Source: Enchytraeus crypticus (lineage: Eukaryota; Annelida; Clitellata; Enchytraeida; Enchytraeidae). Taken from it: a DNA stretch of 64,000 nucleotides. The notes under the pieces are model-generated. The model saw only the letters and a program-made list of their open reading frames with translations. It had not been told where the DNA came from and did no database searches. Location: positions 1 through 64,000 of the forward strand of contig CAJHZI010000780.1 in NCBI GenBank assembly GCA_905160935.1, written 5' to 3'. Numbering within the stretch: the stretch's first letter is position 1; each line of letters starts with the position of its first letter. Made by a program: the position numbers and the translations under genes. Below, piece by piece: positions 13,630-25,619 of this stretch.

Positions 13630-13790
13630 TTCTGTCCAGTAAATGTCCGAGATTTTACTCTCAGATTAGCGCATTGATCTGAGAGTAAAATCTTGGAAAT
13701 TCACTGGACTGGTTTTAAGGAAAATGGTCTAAATTCTCCAACGGTTTAAACATGATAGTTGACTTCTGTCACTTTGAAAACCACATATTT
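13630..13790. mobile_element. SINE-like family A inverted pair
   Basis: Left arm CCGAGATTTTACTCTCAGAT (reverse) faces right arm ATCTGAGAGTAAAATCTTGG (forward) with a few bases between, followed by the family A tail to about 13790. Confidence 0.65.
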
Positions 13791-14554
13791 ACTTTACTAT
13801 ACTTTTTTATTGAACTATAAACTTAAGCTTACCAACTTTCATTAGCTTATATTTAGCTAATTTATTGCACACTTATTTCATCATCGATCTTAATTTGGCG
13901 TTACTTTGCGAGCACTAACTTAACTTAACTTAAATATCTACCTTAACTTGGTTAAGTTTACAAGTTTACCTAACTTAACTTATATATACTGGTTTAGGAA
14001 GCATTGAAGACTTGTAACACTAGTCTTATTAGAGTATATAGTCTCTCTAATCACCTTCCTTCACTAGTTTAAAAAGTATAGACAGATCAGCCTATTACAT
14101 GTAAATAGTAATTACTTAAATTCATTGTCGTTAATCTATATTCACTATTCGGCTTTCAAATTCCAAATCATTGCATTCACTCACCCATTGCATCTTAATG
14201 GAGCTTGAGTAGGCCCTATATATTTTTAAAAAAATACTGAAATGACATATAGAAAACTAACAGTTGTACAACTTACTATCTATAAGTTCTAAGAATAATT
14301 TCGTTTAATTTTTTAAGTTACATGTCTATGCATCACTGACTGTGATGTATGCCATCATCACTATCCGTTAGATATAATTTGATAACTGCTATAGGCCTAC
14401 TAAAGTCGACGATCTTTACATGTATTACAACAGATGAAGTTTTTCGGACACATTCTGCGGAACAAAATAGTTTAAAATACCGTAATGACAGGAATAATAG
14501 AAGAATAAAGATGCAAGGGTCGACAACGAATGACGTTTATTAAGAGTCTTAACA

Positions 14555-14661
14555 AATGGATGCAGTTAACTGAAACAGAGATGATCAGAGCAACAATGAA
14601 CAGAGACATATGGAGGAATATGACCATGACCGTCCAGGCTGGGAACAGGCACGACACTTAG
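14555..14661 (+). mobile_element. LINE 3' coding scrap
   Basis: Reads [20 protein letters not shown], then MTMTVQAGNRHDT and a stop, a typical LINE ORF end. A diverged copy lies reversed at 31085-31180 (shared GGTCATATTCCTCCATATGT). Confidence 0.6.
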
Positions 14662-14789
14662 AGAAGATTATTACATTGTCTAATTACACTATGTGCATTT
14701 CCCATATCTATCTTTATTTAATGAATTTACTAATTAATAGTCTACATATGAAGCGCATTTATTATGGATTTATTTTCATTCATCTCTAA

Positions 14790-14858
14790 GCTATCTCTCT
14801 ATCTATCTACTTCTCTATCATTCTCTCTCTCTCTATCTATCTATCTACCTCTCTATCA

Positions 14859-14897
<39 letters not shown>

Positions 14898-14919
14898 ACT
14901 CTATCTATCTACCTCTCTA

Positions 14920-14975
<56 letters not shown>

Positions 14976-14986
14976 CCTCTCTATCA

Positions 14987-15052
<66 letters not shown>

Positions 15053-15118
15053 ATACCTCTCTATCATTCTCTCTCTCTCTCTCTCTGTCTCTATTATTCT
15101 CTCTCTCTCTCCTCATGT
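14790..15118. repeat. (CT)n/(CTAT)n compound microsatellite
   Basis: Blocks of (CT)n separated by CTATCTATCTACCTCTCTAT, a higher-order pattern repeated about five times. Confidence 0.95.
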
Positions 15119-16088
15119 GTGCACAGTAAGTCTAAAGTACATATTAACACACAGTGTCTATTTTTACGCTCCATAAAGATCACTAGGCCCTACATAGATC
15201 AGCATGTTAATCCCTTCACTCAAGGCTATATCTTATCCACGCCTGAAGTAGCCCAAGTTTTTGAAAAATATGGATTCTGACGTGGGTAATTCTCCTATTC
15301 TCCCTCATATCTAGCTTAGCCTTACGACTTTAACTGTTAATGATTTGAGTATTTTTCAGTAGCGCAGACCGAACGTGGGAAGAATTTGTCGTACTGTATA
15401 TTCTACAATTTATAACTAGTGATAATAAGTAATAATAAATAATAATGATAATAAGTAATAATAAATAATAAATAATAATGATAATAAGTAATAATAAATA
15501 ATAAATAATAATGATAATAAGTAGAACACTTCATGATAGATACAGTACTCATTACTGGTGGCCTACTGGTGGCTTTCATTTCATTTTATTTTTATTTATG
15601 GTTAGTAAACAAAGCTATATAGCACTGATCTACGCTCAATAGAATAAACAAGCACAAATCTACGAACAATAGTTCTTAAACGTTATTTGTATACTTCTCA
15701 AATTAATTACATTAATGTCATTAGTCTTACAGACAAACGTATTTACACAAGACAATGTACAAGTATGCCACAGATTAAGCTGATTAATTGCTCATTTTCA
15801 TACTCTTTAAGATAGGAAGGTGGGGGAAAGATAAACAGTTAAACAGAGGTGTCAAGCACAGACTTCTCATGATGTCTAAACTGAGAACCGTAGTGACGGA
15901 TTTAACAAACAATCAATATATCAATAAGTCAATCAATCAATCATTGTTTGACAAATCTGTCAAACAATGAAAGAATCAATCAGTCAATGAGTTAATCAAG
16001 AATGAAGCATGCACTTAATTCACGCACCAAATTCACTCCATCAGCGGTTTCAAAAGTAACTGCTATCATTTTCCTGAAAATTGATTAA

Positions 16089-16089
<1 letters not shown>

Positions 16090-16133
<44 letters not shown>

Positions 16134-16260
16134 GGTTTAACGTCCGTTTTCTCATACAAGGATGATGTCAGGGACGTCCCCCATCACATGTCACTACAAA
16201 TCGATTCACTCCAAACGATCTGGAAAAACATGCGGTGAAGAGAAAGAAGAGAAGTGGTTT
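16090..16260 (+). mobile_element. Interspersed family C copy, (ATA)n-headed
   Basis: (AAT)n then GGTTTAACGTCCGTTTTCTC, ATGATGTCAGGGACGTCCCC. Further copies: 16620-16800, 19860-19945, 30025-30110, 57185-57340, 58200-58290, with scraps at 5690-5770 and 44110-44170. No coding capacity. Confidence 0.7.
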
Positions 16261-16359
16261 TTGAGAGTGCATGGTAATCTAAACCAACGTGCGATAACTT
16301 GAATGGTTAGAGTTCTAAATATTTTATCTAAACATTCTAAGTATAAACAATAATAATAA

Positions 16360-16500
16360 TAATAATAATTAGAGTGCTATAGTCATCAACGACAACATCG
16401 AGCACTATTGAGGCAAAATCAAGACGGCGAACAAAGCGAAGGTCCAAAAAACGGTGCAAACGGTCTAAAATCCAGAAAGTCAGTCCAAAGTAAAAAACTA
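16360..16500 (+). mobile_element. Interspersed family D copy
   Basis: TTAGAGTGCTATAGTCATCA ... GAGCACTATTGAGGCAAAAT ... CCAGAAAGTCAGTCCAAAGT; lies between two family C copies. Confidence 0.68.
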
Positions 16501-16619
16501 TAAACCTTATCTTTCTAAACATTACAAAGTTCTAAACATTCATATCGTACCGCACTCAGTTGTATCTAATTACATAGTACAACACTCGTATATTACCAGT
16601 CACAAACTCTAGTGGAGGT

Positions 16620-16800
16620 TAATAATAATAATAATAAATAATGATAATAATGAAGGTTTAACGTCCGTTTCCTCACCCAGAGATGATGTCAGGGACGTCC
16701 CCATCAGCACACAACACTGCAGAAGATCAATTCACGCTGAATTAGTTTAATTCACGCTGAATTAAGCTGAATTAGTATCATCGGAGTTTAATACAGAGAA
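16620..16800 (+). mobile_element. Interspersed family C copy
   Basis: (AAT)n then GGTTTAACGTCCGTTTCCTC and GATGATGTCAGGGACGTCCC, followed by GATCAATTCACGCTGAATTA. Confidence 0.7.
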
Positions 16801-16809
16801 GAGAGAACA

Positions 16810-17070
16810 AGAAAAACTAAACGGCAGTCACACTCGACAACCGCCCCACTTTCTTTTTTACTAAGTTTCTCTCGGGCCCAAAGTCTTCATCATCGGACGA
16901 CCCATCCAGGACTTCTGTGGGTCTAGATCTCTGAGTGAATAGATCGGCTGTAGTCGGGATCGAACCCGAGACGTGTGCATCAGAGTTAGATTCGATATCC
17001 AATGGGCCACCGTGTGGTGCTGATAACGACTCGGCTATCCGTCTCCTGAAAAAAATGTTCAGAAATTGTT
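16810..17070 (-). mobile_element. tRNA-derived SINE-like sequence
   Basis: Minus strand has GGTGGCCCATTGGATATCGA (A-box like) and, about 45 nt on, CGGGTTCGATCCCGAC (B box). It does not fold as a complete tRNA with a CCA-ready acceptor stem, so read as a SINE head. Confidence 0.6.
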
Positions 17071-17364
17071 TTAAGATTTTAATGTGTGATAGCACTGCAG
17101 CATTTATTAACATCACGAAGTAATAGGATAACTTCAAAATAACTTTAGAAATAACATCAGAAAATAGCGACTTAACGTTTCACATCTTTATGGGGCGACG
17201 TAATATCAGTACACAGAATTGCTGTCACTAAATAATAGTCGTAATATTCAGCTCCGTTGAGTATAAAACTACAGTAATAAATTTATAAAACAAATTGGAA
17301 ATATAATTATAGAATTTCAATAATATCAGAAAGTAATTTTGTAATTTAGAATGTTTTAATAGGG

Positions 17365-17590
17365 TAGGGGTAACGTCGTGAAGTTTTAAATGACAGATTC
17401 TGAGGTGAACTAAACACTCGTGGGCTCGAATCCCAGCCGCGCTGATCTGAGACTAAAATCTCGGACATTCACTGGATTGGTTATACGGAAAATGGAATAA
17501 ATTGCCTAACGGTTTAAACAAGTGATATTAAAAGTGATAGATATCAACATAGTTGATCATTTCACTATAATGCGTGTTTACTTTTTAATA
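17365..17590 (+). mobile_element. SINE-like family A copy
   Basis: Contains GGGCTCGAATCCCAGCC, a tRNA B-box-like promoter, followed by ATCTCGGACATTCACTGGAT and a tail ending ATAATGCGTGTTTACTTT. Other copies: 27085-27319 and 63315-63530. Confidence 0.75.
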
Positions 17591-17609
17591 GTAAACTAAA
17601 GTATTGTTA

Positions 17610-18060
17610 TAGTATTGTTGTTATTGTTGTTGTTAAGATCTCTACAGGTAGGCCCAATGGTCTCTAACCTATCCTTGACGGTATCTAGTATTGTTGTTGT
17701 TGTTGTTGTTGTCTCCAACCTATCTTTGATGATCTCTAGTATTGTTGTTGTTGTTATTGTTGTTGTTGTTGTTGTTGTCTCTAACCTATCCTTGATGGTC
17801 TCTAGTATTGTTGTTGTTGTTGTTGTTGTCTATAACCTATCTTTGATGATCTCTAGTATTGTTGTTGTTGTTGTTGTTGTCTCTAACCTATCCTTGATGG
17901 TCTCTAGTATTGTTGTTGTTGTTGTTGTTGTTGCCTCTAACCTATCCTTGATGGTCTCTATTGTTGTTGTTGTTGTTGCTGTTGTTGTCTCTAACCTATC
18001 ATTGATGGTCTCTAGTATTGTTGTTGTTGTCTCTAACCTATCTTTGATGGTCTCCAGATA
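17610..18060. repeat. Coding minisatellite at the end of the receptor gene
   Basis: About nine units of (TTG)n followed by TCTCTAACCTATCCTTGATG, GTCTCTAGTA. All unit lengths are multiples of 3. The 18060-17830 part is translated; 17829-17610 lies past the stop. Confidence 0.93.
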
Positions 18061-18260
18061 GTCAGCAGTAGAAGGTTCCCGGGGTGACCCATCCTCCTCC
18101 CCCCCACCAGTGACGTCACTGACAGTGTTACCATTGATCTCAGTCTCTGTGTGGGTTGTGGGCGGAGCCTCGCTGTAGCTGGGCGGGTCGTCTATGCCTG
18201 AGTCCACGGCTGCGTGAATGAGAGGAGGCATCTCCTCGTCAGCGCGATGATTGACGTTGC
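17830..18260 (-). CDS. ADGRL: ADGRL exon 21: tail with PPxY motif and translated Thr-rich minisatellite
   Basis: Starts at acceptor CGCTCAG and codes 142 residues. A unique acidic part includes [11 protein letters not shown] (PPxY, a WW-domain ligand by motif), then a Gly/Glu patch. From about 18060 it runs into repeats of [12 protein letters not shown] with varying Thr runs. The stop is TAG at 17832-17830, made from the GAG of a repeat unit. The array continues in frame beyond the stop. Confidence 0.82.
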
Positions 18261-18690
18261 CTGAGCGACCAATCAGCATCAGCCAAACATGTGAGGCGAC
18301 AAAATACAGGGAAATACAATGCAGAGAGTTATAATATAGAGAAATACAATGCAGCAATATGTAATACAGTGAAATACAATGCAGCAAGGTATACTGAAAT
18401 ACAGTTCAGCAATATGCAATAGAGTGAAATACAATGCATTGAGATGCAATAGAGTGAAATATAATGTTCAGAGATGCAATTGAATTAAATACAATGCAAT
18501 AGAATAAAATACAATGCTATATAACCTAAATCAAATAAGCTCCAACACATTCATAGAGAGAGGGATAGATAGATAGATAGTAAGAGATTGAGAGAGCAAG
18601 AGAGATAGGAAGAGAGAGAGAGAGAGAGATAGAGAGGGATAGATAGATAGTAGGAGAGTGAGAGAGATAGTTGAGAGAGAGAGATAGACT

Positions 18691-18723
<33 letters not shown>

Positions 18724-18911
18724 TTAGGCAGTGGGTGACTAACTGTTTCTAGGGTTGGTAGAAGATAGTTCAGAGCTTGCTGTGTTTCTGTTAACACCCA
18801 CTTTAACATGACCCTGTAAATCAAATAAACAAGTCAGACAGCTTTAAGTACCCGAATAACAAACTAAACTAATGTGTAGGAAATCAATACCACAGTTATC
18901 TCACTAAACTA

Positions 18912-18975
<64 letters not shown>

Positions 18976-20256
18976 TATACTATATTTATATATACATGTA
19001 TATATAACTTGCGATATTGTACTTTGGTTAAGCTCCATGGTAACATGTTGGTAAGTTACCCAATTGCAGGTTAGTAGGTGCAAGGAACCAACCCAGTGCT
19101 CTCCTCGTCACTGAATGCGTACGACCAAAAAACTCATGCTAACCAGGTTTAAACCAGGTTTAAATTAGGTTTAAATTAGGTTTAAATCAGGTTTAAAAAA
19201 GGTTTAAATCAAGTTTTAATCAGGTTTAAATCATGTATAAATCAGGTATAAATCAGGCTTACATTAGGTTTAATTTAAATAAGGCTTAAATGCGGTTTAA
19301 ATTAGGTTTAAACCAGATTTAAACCATATTATCTATCCAGATGACTCGAACATATGGATACCCTTGGTGACAAACAACTGCTAATCCTCTCTGGTGACAA
19401 ACAACTGCTAATCCTCTCTGGTGACAAACAACTGCTAATCCTCTCTGGTGACAAACAACTGATAATCCTCTCTGGTGACAAACAACTGCTAATCCTCTCT
19501 GGTGACAAACAACTGCTAATCCTCTCTGGTGACAAACAACTGCTAATCCTCTCTGGTGACAAACAACTGCTAATCCTCTCTGGTGACAAACAACTGCTAA
19601 TCCTCTCTTTGTGACACAGAGGCTATAAATCTAAGATGGCGTCCACAGACCTTGCCAGAGTTAGCAGCAGAGTTAAGCGGAGTGCTGCTATAGACTGTGC
19701 TCTTGCTCTTCTCTCCATACTTGTTCCTGAAGGATTCCGGCAACCACTGGTTGCGTCTAATCCACTTCCGGTACTCCGTCTGAACCTGCCATCAGGTAAA
19801 ACGTCACCGGAACGATTGCAACGTCAATCAAGTAATAAATTAATCAAGAAGTCCTTAAATAAATTATTAATAATAATAAAAATAATACAGGTTTAACGTC
19901 TGTTTCAATATCCAAGGATGATATCAGGGACGTAAAAATTAATAAATCGATCACTCAGACAGCTATTACAATCAATCATTCAGTCAATCCATCTATCAAT
20001 CCTTCATTAATTAATACATTTATTTATTTAGTCATTCGAATAATTAATTCATCAATCGATCGTCCTGAAATGTTGTAATGCATTGGGCCATAGAGAATAT
20101 CACACAGCAATGAAAGTAAGCCAGCCAGCGTAATGAAGAAGTAATTTACAATTATTTACATTTATTTACAGTAATTTAAAGAGACATAATGGGGGTCTGT
20201 AGTGTTACACGTAGAGTAATATAACTGTGTCAGAGAGAGAGAGAGAGAGCGAGAGC

Positions 20257-20290
<34 letters not shown>

Positions 20291-20364
20291 GAGAGAAAGA
20301 GAGAGAGAGAGAGAGAAGAGGAAGACAGAGAGAGATAGAGACGGAGAGATAGAGACAAAGAAAA

Positions 20365-20395
<31 letters not shown>

Positions 20396-23300
20396 GAGAG
20401 AGACATGGAGAGACAGAGAGAAAGAGAGAGACAGAGAGAGAGAGAGAGAGAAAGACTGAGACAGAGACAGAGAGAGACAGAGAGACGTACCTTGTCATTG
20501 AGAACACAGTGGAAGATGAAGATGAACAGGCCCTGTAGACTGTTGAGTATTGTAAAGATGTAGGCGAATACAACTGTGCTACCACTCACGTAGAAAAGTC
20601 CAAACATCCAGGTCAGTCCCAGCAAAAACACCAGTATTATTGTTCCTTTCAACCATAATCTACAACACACCAGTAAAACACCAGGAGGATTATGGTTCCC
20701 TTCAACCATAACCCATAACACACCAGTAAAACATCAGGATTATGGTTCCCTTCAACCATAACCCATAACACACCAGTAAAAACATCAGGATTATGGTTCC
20801 CTTCAACCATAACCCATAACACACCAGTAAAAACATCAGGATTATGGTTCCCTTCAACCATAACCTATAACACACCAGTAAAAGCATCAGGATTATGGTT
20901 CCCTTCAACCATAACCTATAACACACCAGTAAAAGCATCAGGATTATGGTTCCCTTCAACCATAACCTATAACACACCAACAAAAACACCAGGATTATCG
21001 CTCAGTTCAACCATAAACTATAACACACCAGTAAAAACATCAGGATTATCGTTCACTTAATTAAACACAACCTAAATCACAAAGTTCACAACTACAATAA
21101 CATCAGGACTATAGCACTAAATTAGTTTAGCGAATTAGACAAGTATTTTAAGCTTTGAACCCTCACCTGATTTGCTCAAGTTTGGTCTTCTCTTTCGTCC
21201 TCATAGCTGCCTGTGACTTAGCGTGCTTAACCATGGCCCGTATTGCCACTCCCAACATAAACATGTTCGCCTAACAACACATAGAACAGTATATACAGGG
21301 TGTACGCATTAAAACAGTTCTCTATTACAAGCTTCACAGAATAGACAGGGTGTGGGCATTAAAACAGTTCCCTTTTATAAGCTACACGGTATAGATAGAG
21401 TGTGCGCATTAAAGCTGTTCATATAGACAGGGTTTGGGCATTAAAACTGTTCTCTATTACATGCTACACAGTATATACAGGGTGTACACATTGAAACAGT
21501 TCTCTATTACATGCTACACAGTATATACAGGGTGTACGCATTGAAACAGTTCTCTATTACATGCTACACAGTATAGACAAGGTGTCAGCATTAAAACAGT
21601 TCTCTACTATAAGCTACACAGTATATACAGGGTGTACGAATTAAAACTGTTCTCTATTACAAGCTACACAGTATAAACAGGATGTGAGCATTAAAACTGA
21701 TCTCCATTACAAGCATCTTGTCTTATTATCTTAGGCGATTGATTGCTTAACTGAACGATGACTGATTTTTTAATATGTTGATTATTTTATTTAGTTAATC
21801 TCTAAAGTGATTGGATTACTGTCCATTTGATTGACTAATTGACTGATTGACTGATTGATAGACTGATGGACTGATTGACTGAATAATAGTCTGATTGATT
21901 GACTGATTGATTGAACTGGGGGTATAATAACCACAATGATGCAGATGACGGGTCCCAGGAACGCCCATACAAAACCTCTCTCAGTTGTCAACCAGCAGCT
22001 GATCAACAACAACAACAACAACAAAATGCAGACACGTATAGACAGTGGAACAGATGTGTGGCACATTGGTTAAGCCACTTTGTGTCTCAGAAGTGTCATA
22101 TTAGTTGTCTTCATTGGTGGCTTTAGGCAATGTAGAACAGATAGACATTGAAACGGAGCATGTAAACTCACTCTCATTGTTTCTTTAAAGTATAACTTTG
22201 AGGGAATAAAAAGAGGTAGGTTGTAGTGTGTTTAACGTCAAGGTTCAGAAGCACAAGGCTTCTCTTCAAGACGACTCGACACACTCCATCTACCATCATC
22301 AAGATTAATGTAACAGTAAATTCTGGCAAGTCACTCGTATGTAACCTACCGGTAGATATATATAAAATATATACAAAAATTAAATTATATATATAATAAT
22401 ATGTAATGTATTAATGTATTTCAAAAAAATTGAAAAACACACCGATTGTCAATTTAAATTATAACTTAAAGGGTATAAAAAGTGGTATTAACTAATGTGC
22501 TTTAAATTATAATTAATTAAGTATTAATGAGGTATTAAATTAATGAGACGTAGATTGTTAATTAACTGTTTAACCGGGCAGTCGCAGAATAATTAAGATG
22601 AAAGATGAGGGAGTAACTTACTATTGCTTGGTGCCATAGCCTTGATGATATATAGCAGCAGAGCTTGCCACTACCACAGCAGGGCCTCCTGTTATATTAT
22701 AAATATAAACAGTGAGTGAGTGAGTGAGTGAGTGAGTGAGTGAGTGAGTGAGTGAGTGAGTCATTCAATTGCTGATCGAAGAACTGATTTAGTGCTTGTG
22801 TGACTGGATGTTTGATGAATTTATTACATATGTTGATTGACTGATTGATTGATTAATTGGTTGAATGAAACACTGATTGATGGATTTATTGATTTATTGA
22901 TCAATCAATTAAATGAAAGACTGACTAATATATTGATTAATTAAATGATAAGTTGGTTGATTGATTGATTGACTTGTTTTTATGATAGACGGATAGATAG
23001 ATTGAATGAATGAATGACTGATTAATAATTGATTGATAGATAGACTGATTGATTTATTGATTTATTGATTGATTTATAGATTGATTGATTGATCGTACCA
23101 TATGCTCCTAAGTAGTACCAGAGTACTCTGGATTTTTCCGCCTCGAACACTTCCACTAACATCACGTACAGTTGGACTCCTTCCAGACACATCCAAGCGA
23201 ACGCCGCCAGGAAGAAGTAATGAAGTGTGGCCGCCACAATAGAGCACAAAACCTGTGACACAATAAACATAGCGTGACCGTCACAATAGAGCACAGAACC

Positions 23301-25587
23301 TGTGACACAATAAGCATAGCATGGCGGTCATTATAGGACACAAAATCTGTGACACAACAAACATAACATAGTGTGACCGTCACTATGGGACATAAAATCT
23401 GTGACACAATAAACATAACATAGCGTGACCGTCACTATAGGACACATATCGGCCGGCCTGATTTTGACTCAATAGTGCTTGATGTTGTCATTGATGATTG
23501 TAGCACTCTAATTGTTGTTGTTGTTGTTACTCACCGGTATATTATACTGCATGATCCCAGCCAGGAAGACAATGTTAGCGATGAGTAGAGTGAGACAGAG
23601 GTTCTTGTGAATGGAGTTACGATCACATTGCAGGTTCCTAGCAGCAGAGAAAATAAACGTAAAATAGTCTTTAAAAATTCCGATAAAATAGAGGTATAAT
23701 ATAATAAATTACAAAGGATTAACAATTAGGTGAGAAGTGGGAGGTCTTTAAAAATCCGAACCTGTGGATAAATCTGAGAAAATAGATACATGAGTAACAA
23801 ATCAACAAATTGAATAAGAGCAAGTCCGAGCATCTGAAAGGAACAAAGAGAAATCCTGCACAGGAAGACAAAGAATACCCTTACGAATGGTTTCAGGCAT
23901 AGAAATAAATAATATTGATAAACATGATAATATTGCGAGCTGCAAGTAACATACGCTACACACGCTCACAGAAATATATCATTTGGATTTGAAATATATC
24001 GGATTTGAACCTCGTACCCAACAGTCGGCTGTCTGAACCCTAACCGTTCAAGACAAAGGTTTAGACAAGTTTTATTATAAATTAAAAAATTTCCTTAACG
24101 CTGCTCAATCGATTTTATCAAACACCGAACGGGAAAGTTTAGAACTGGCAAAAAAGTTATAATTAAATAATGATTATTCTTTAAAAGCAAAAGCTTAGAG
24201 TCACGCTATTTAGCACTTAAAATAAAGCCAGCACAGTATGAGGTATATTTAGCACTTAATGCACAATATGAGGTATATTTAGCACTTAATGCACAATATG
24301 AGGTATATTTAGCACTCAAAGCACAATATGAGGTATATTTAGCACTCAATGCACAGTATGAGGCAGACTTAAAATAACCTGAAGAACTGAAAAGTGATGA
24401 AAGCCAAGAGGAGGCAGATTATGCTGATGGTGCAGCCAAAGTAGGTTATTATAGACAGCGCAAGTGCATTGGCTGCAGAAATCTACGCAAAATCAATCCA
24501 TGAAATATAATAGAATATCATTAACATTCGGAATCCACCCGTTGCTTCAAATGCTTGTCTCTCTCTCTCTCTCTCGCTCTCTGTCTCTGACGTCCCTGAC
24601 ATCATCCTTGTATGCTGAAACGGACGTTAATAACAAAGGTTTAGCGTCCGTTTACTAAAACAAGGATGATGTCAGGGATGTCAGAGACTTTATTATTATC
24701 ACTTCTGTACTCTGTTACAAGGCAGGTTCAAGGCAGATATATCTCTTCACAGTTATTTATCTGGAGCCTGTTCATTTGTCAAAAAGTTGATCAATATGGT
24801 GAAGTAACAGGTAACTCATGGTTTCTTAGATACATTGTCCTTGCCTTCTTTATTTCCCAGCCATAAAATACAGCATGACGCACAATACAATAATATGACT
24901 ATTTAACTAAAAATAACTTTAATCAAATATTTACGTAAGAATTTCTTAAAAATGGTTCGGCTTCCAATGATAAATCAATCAATTAATTAATTAATTAATT
25001 GTCAGGAAATCTTTCACAGTCGCTCTCTTTACTAAACGTATTTTTCACGTATTTCTTGAACAAATAACTGTCAACTAATCAACGCAATTTCAGAAGCAGT
25101 CCAAAACAAATAAGTTTGTGCAACTCACTGTGGCGTTCCTGACATCGACTTTGGATAAGGAATTGGCCGTAGAAGTTTCATTAGTGACTGACTAATTGAT
25201 TTATCGTTTGAACAATAAAAAAGAATGAGACATACATCAGATTATGAAGGAGACATGATTGATTGATTGATTAAACAAGATAAATCTAGGCACAGACTTT
25301 AGGTTGTATAGGAGACATAGTGGTAAATGATTGATTGATTGATTGATTGATTAGAGAAGAGAAGAGAAGGAAAGGCACACATCTCAGGTTGTATAGGAGA
25401 CATGACGATGATTGATTTATTGATTGATTGATTGATTGGTTACAAAAATCAAGGCCACACCTCAGGCTGTGTAGGAGACATAATGATGGCGAAGTTAGTT
25501 AGATGGTCGCAGGCACAGGTCGTGTGGGTCGAGTTTGTCTCTACGACCCGACAACCTTCCGTCGACCAATCACCCGACCTCGTGCTG

Positions 25588-25619
<32 letters not shown>

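Noticed and set aside
14764..15129. 121-codon Ser/Leu reading
   Set aside because: (CT)n/(CTAT)n microsatellite translation.
16930..17010. Possible tRNA gene on the minus strand
   Set aside because: A- and B-box-like motifs are present but no full cloverleaf with paired acceptor stem; fits a SINE head better.
17615..18061. Plus-strand 148-codon Val-rich reading
   Set aside because: Antisense of the translated Thr repeat in receptor exon 21.
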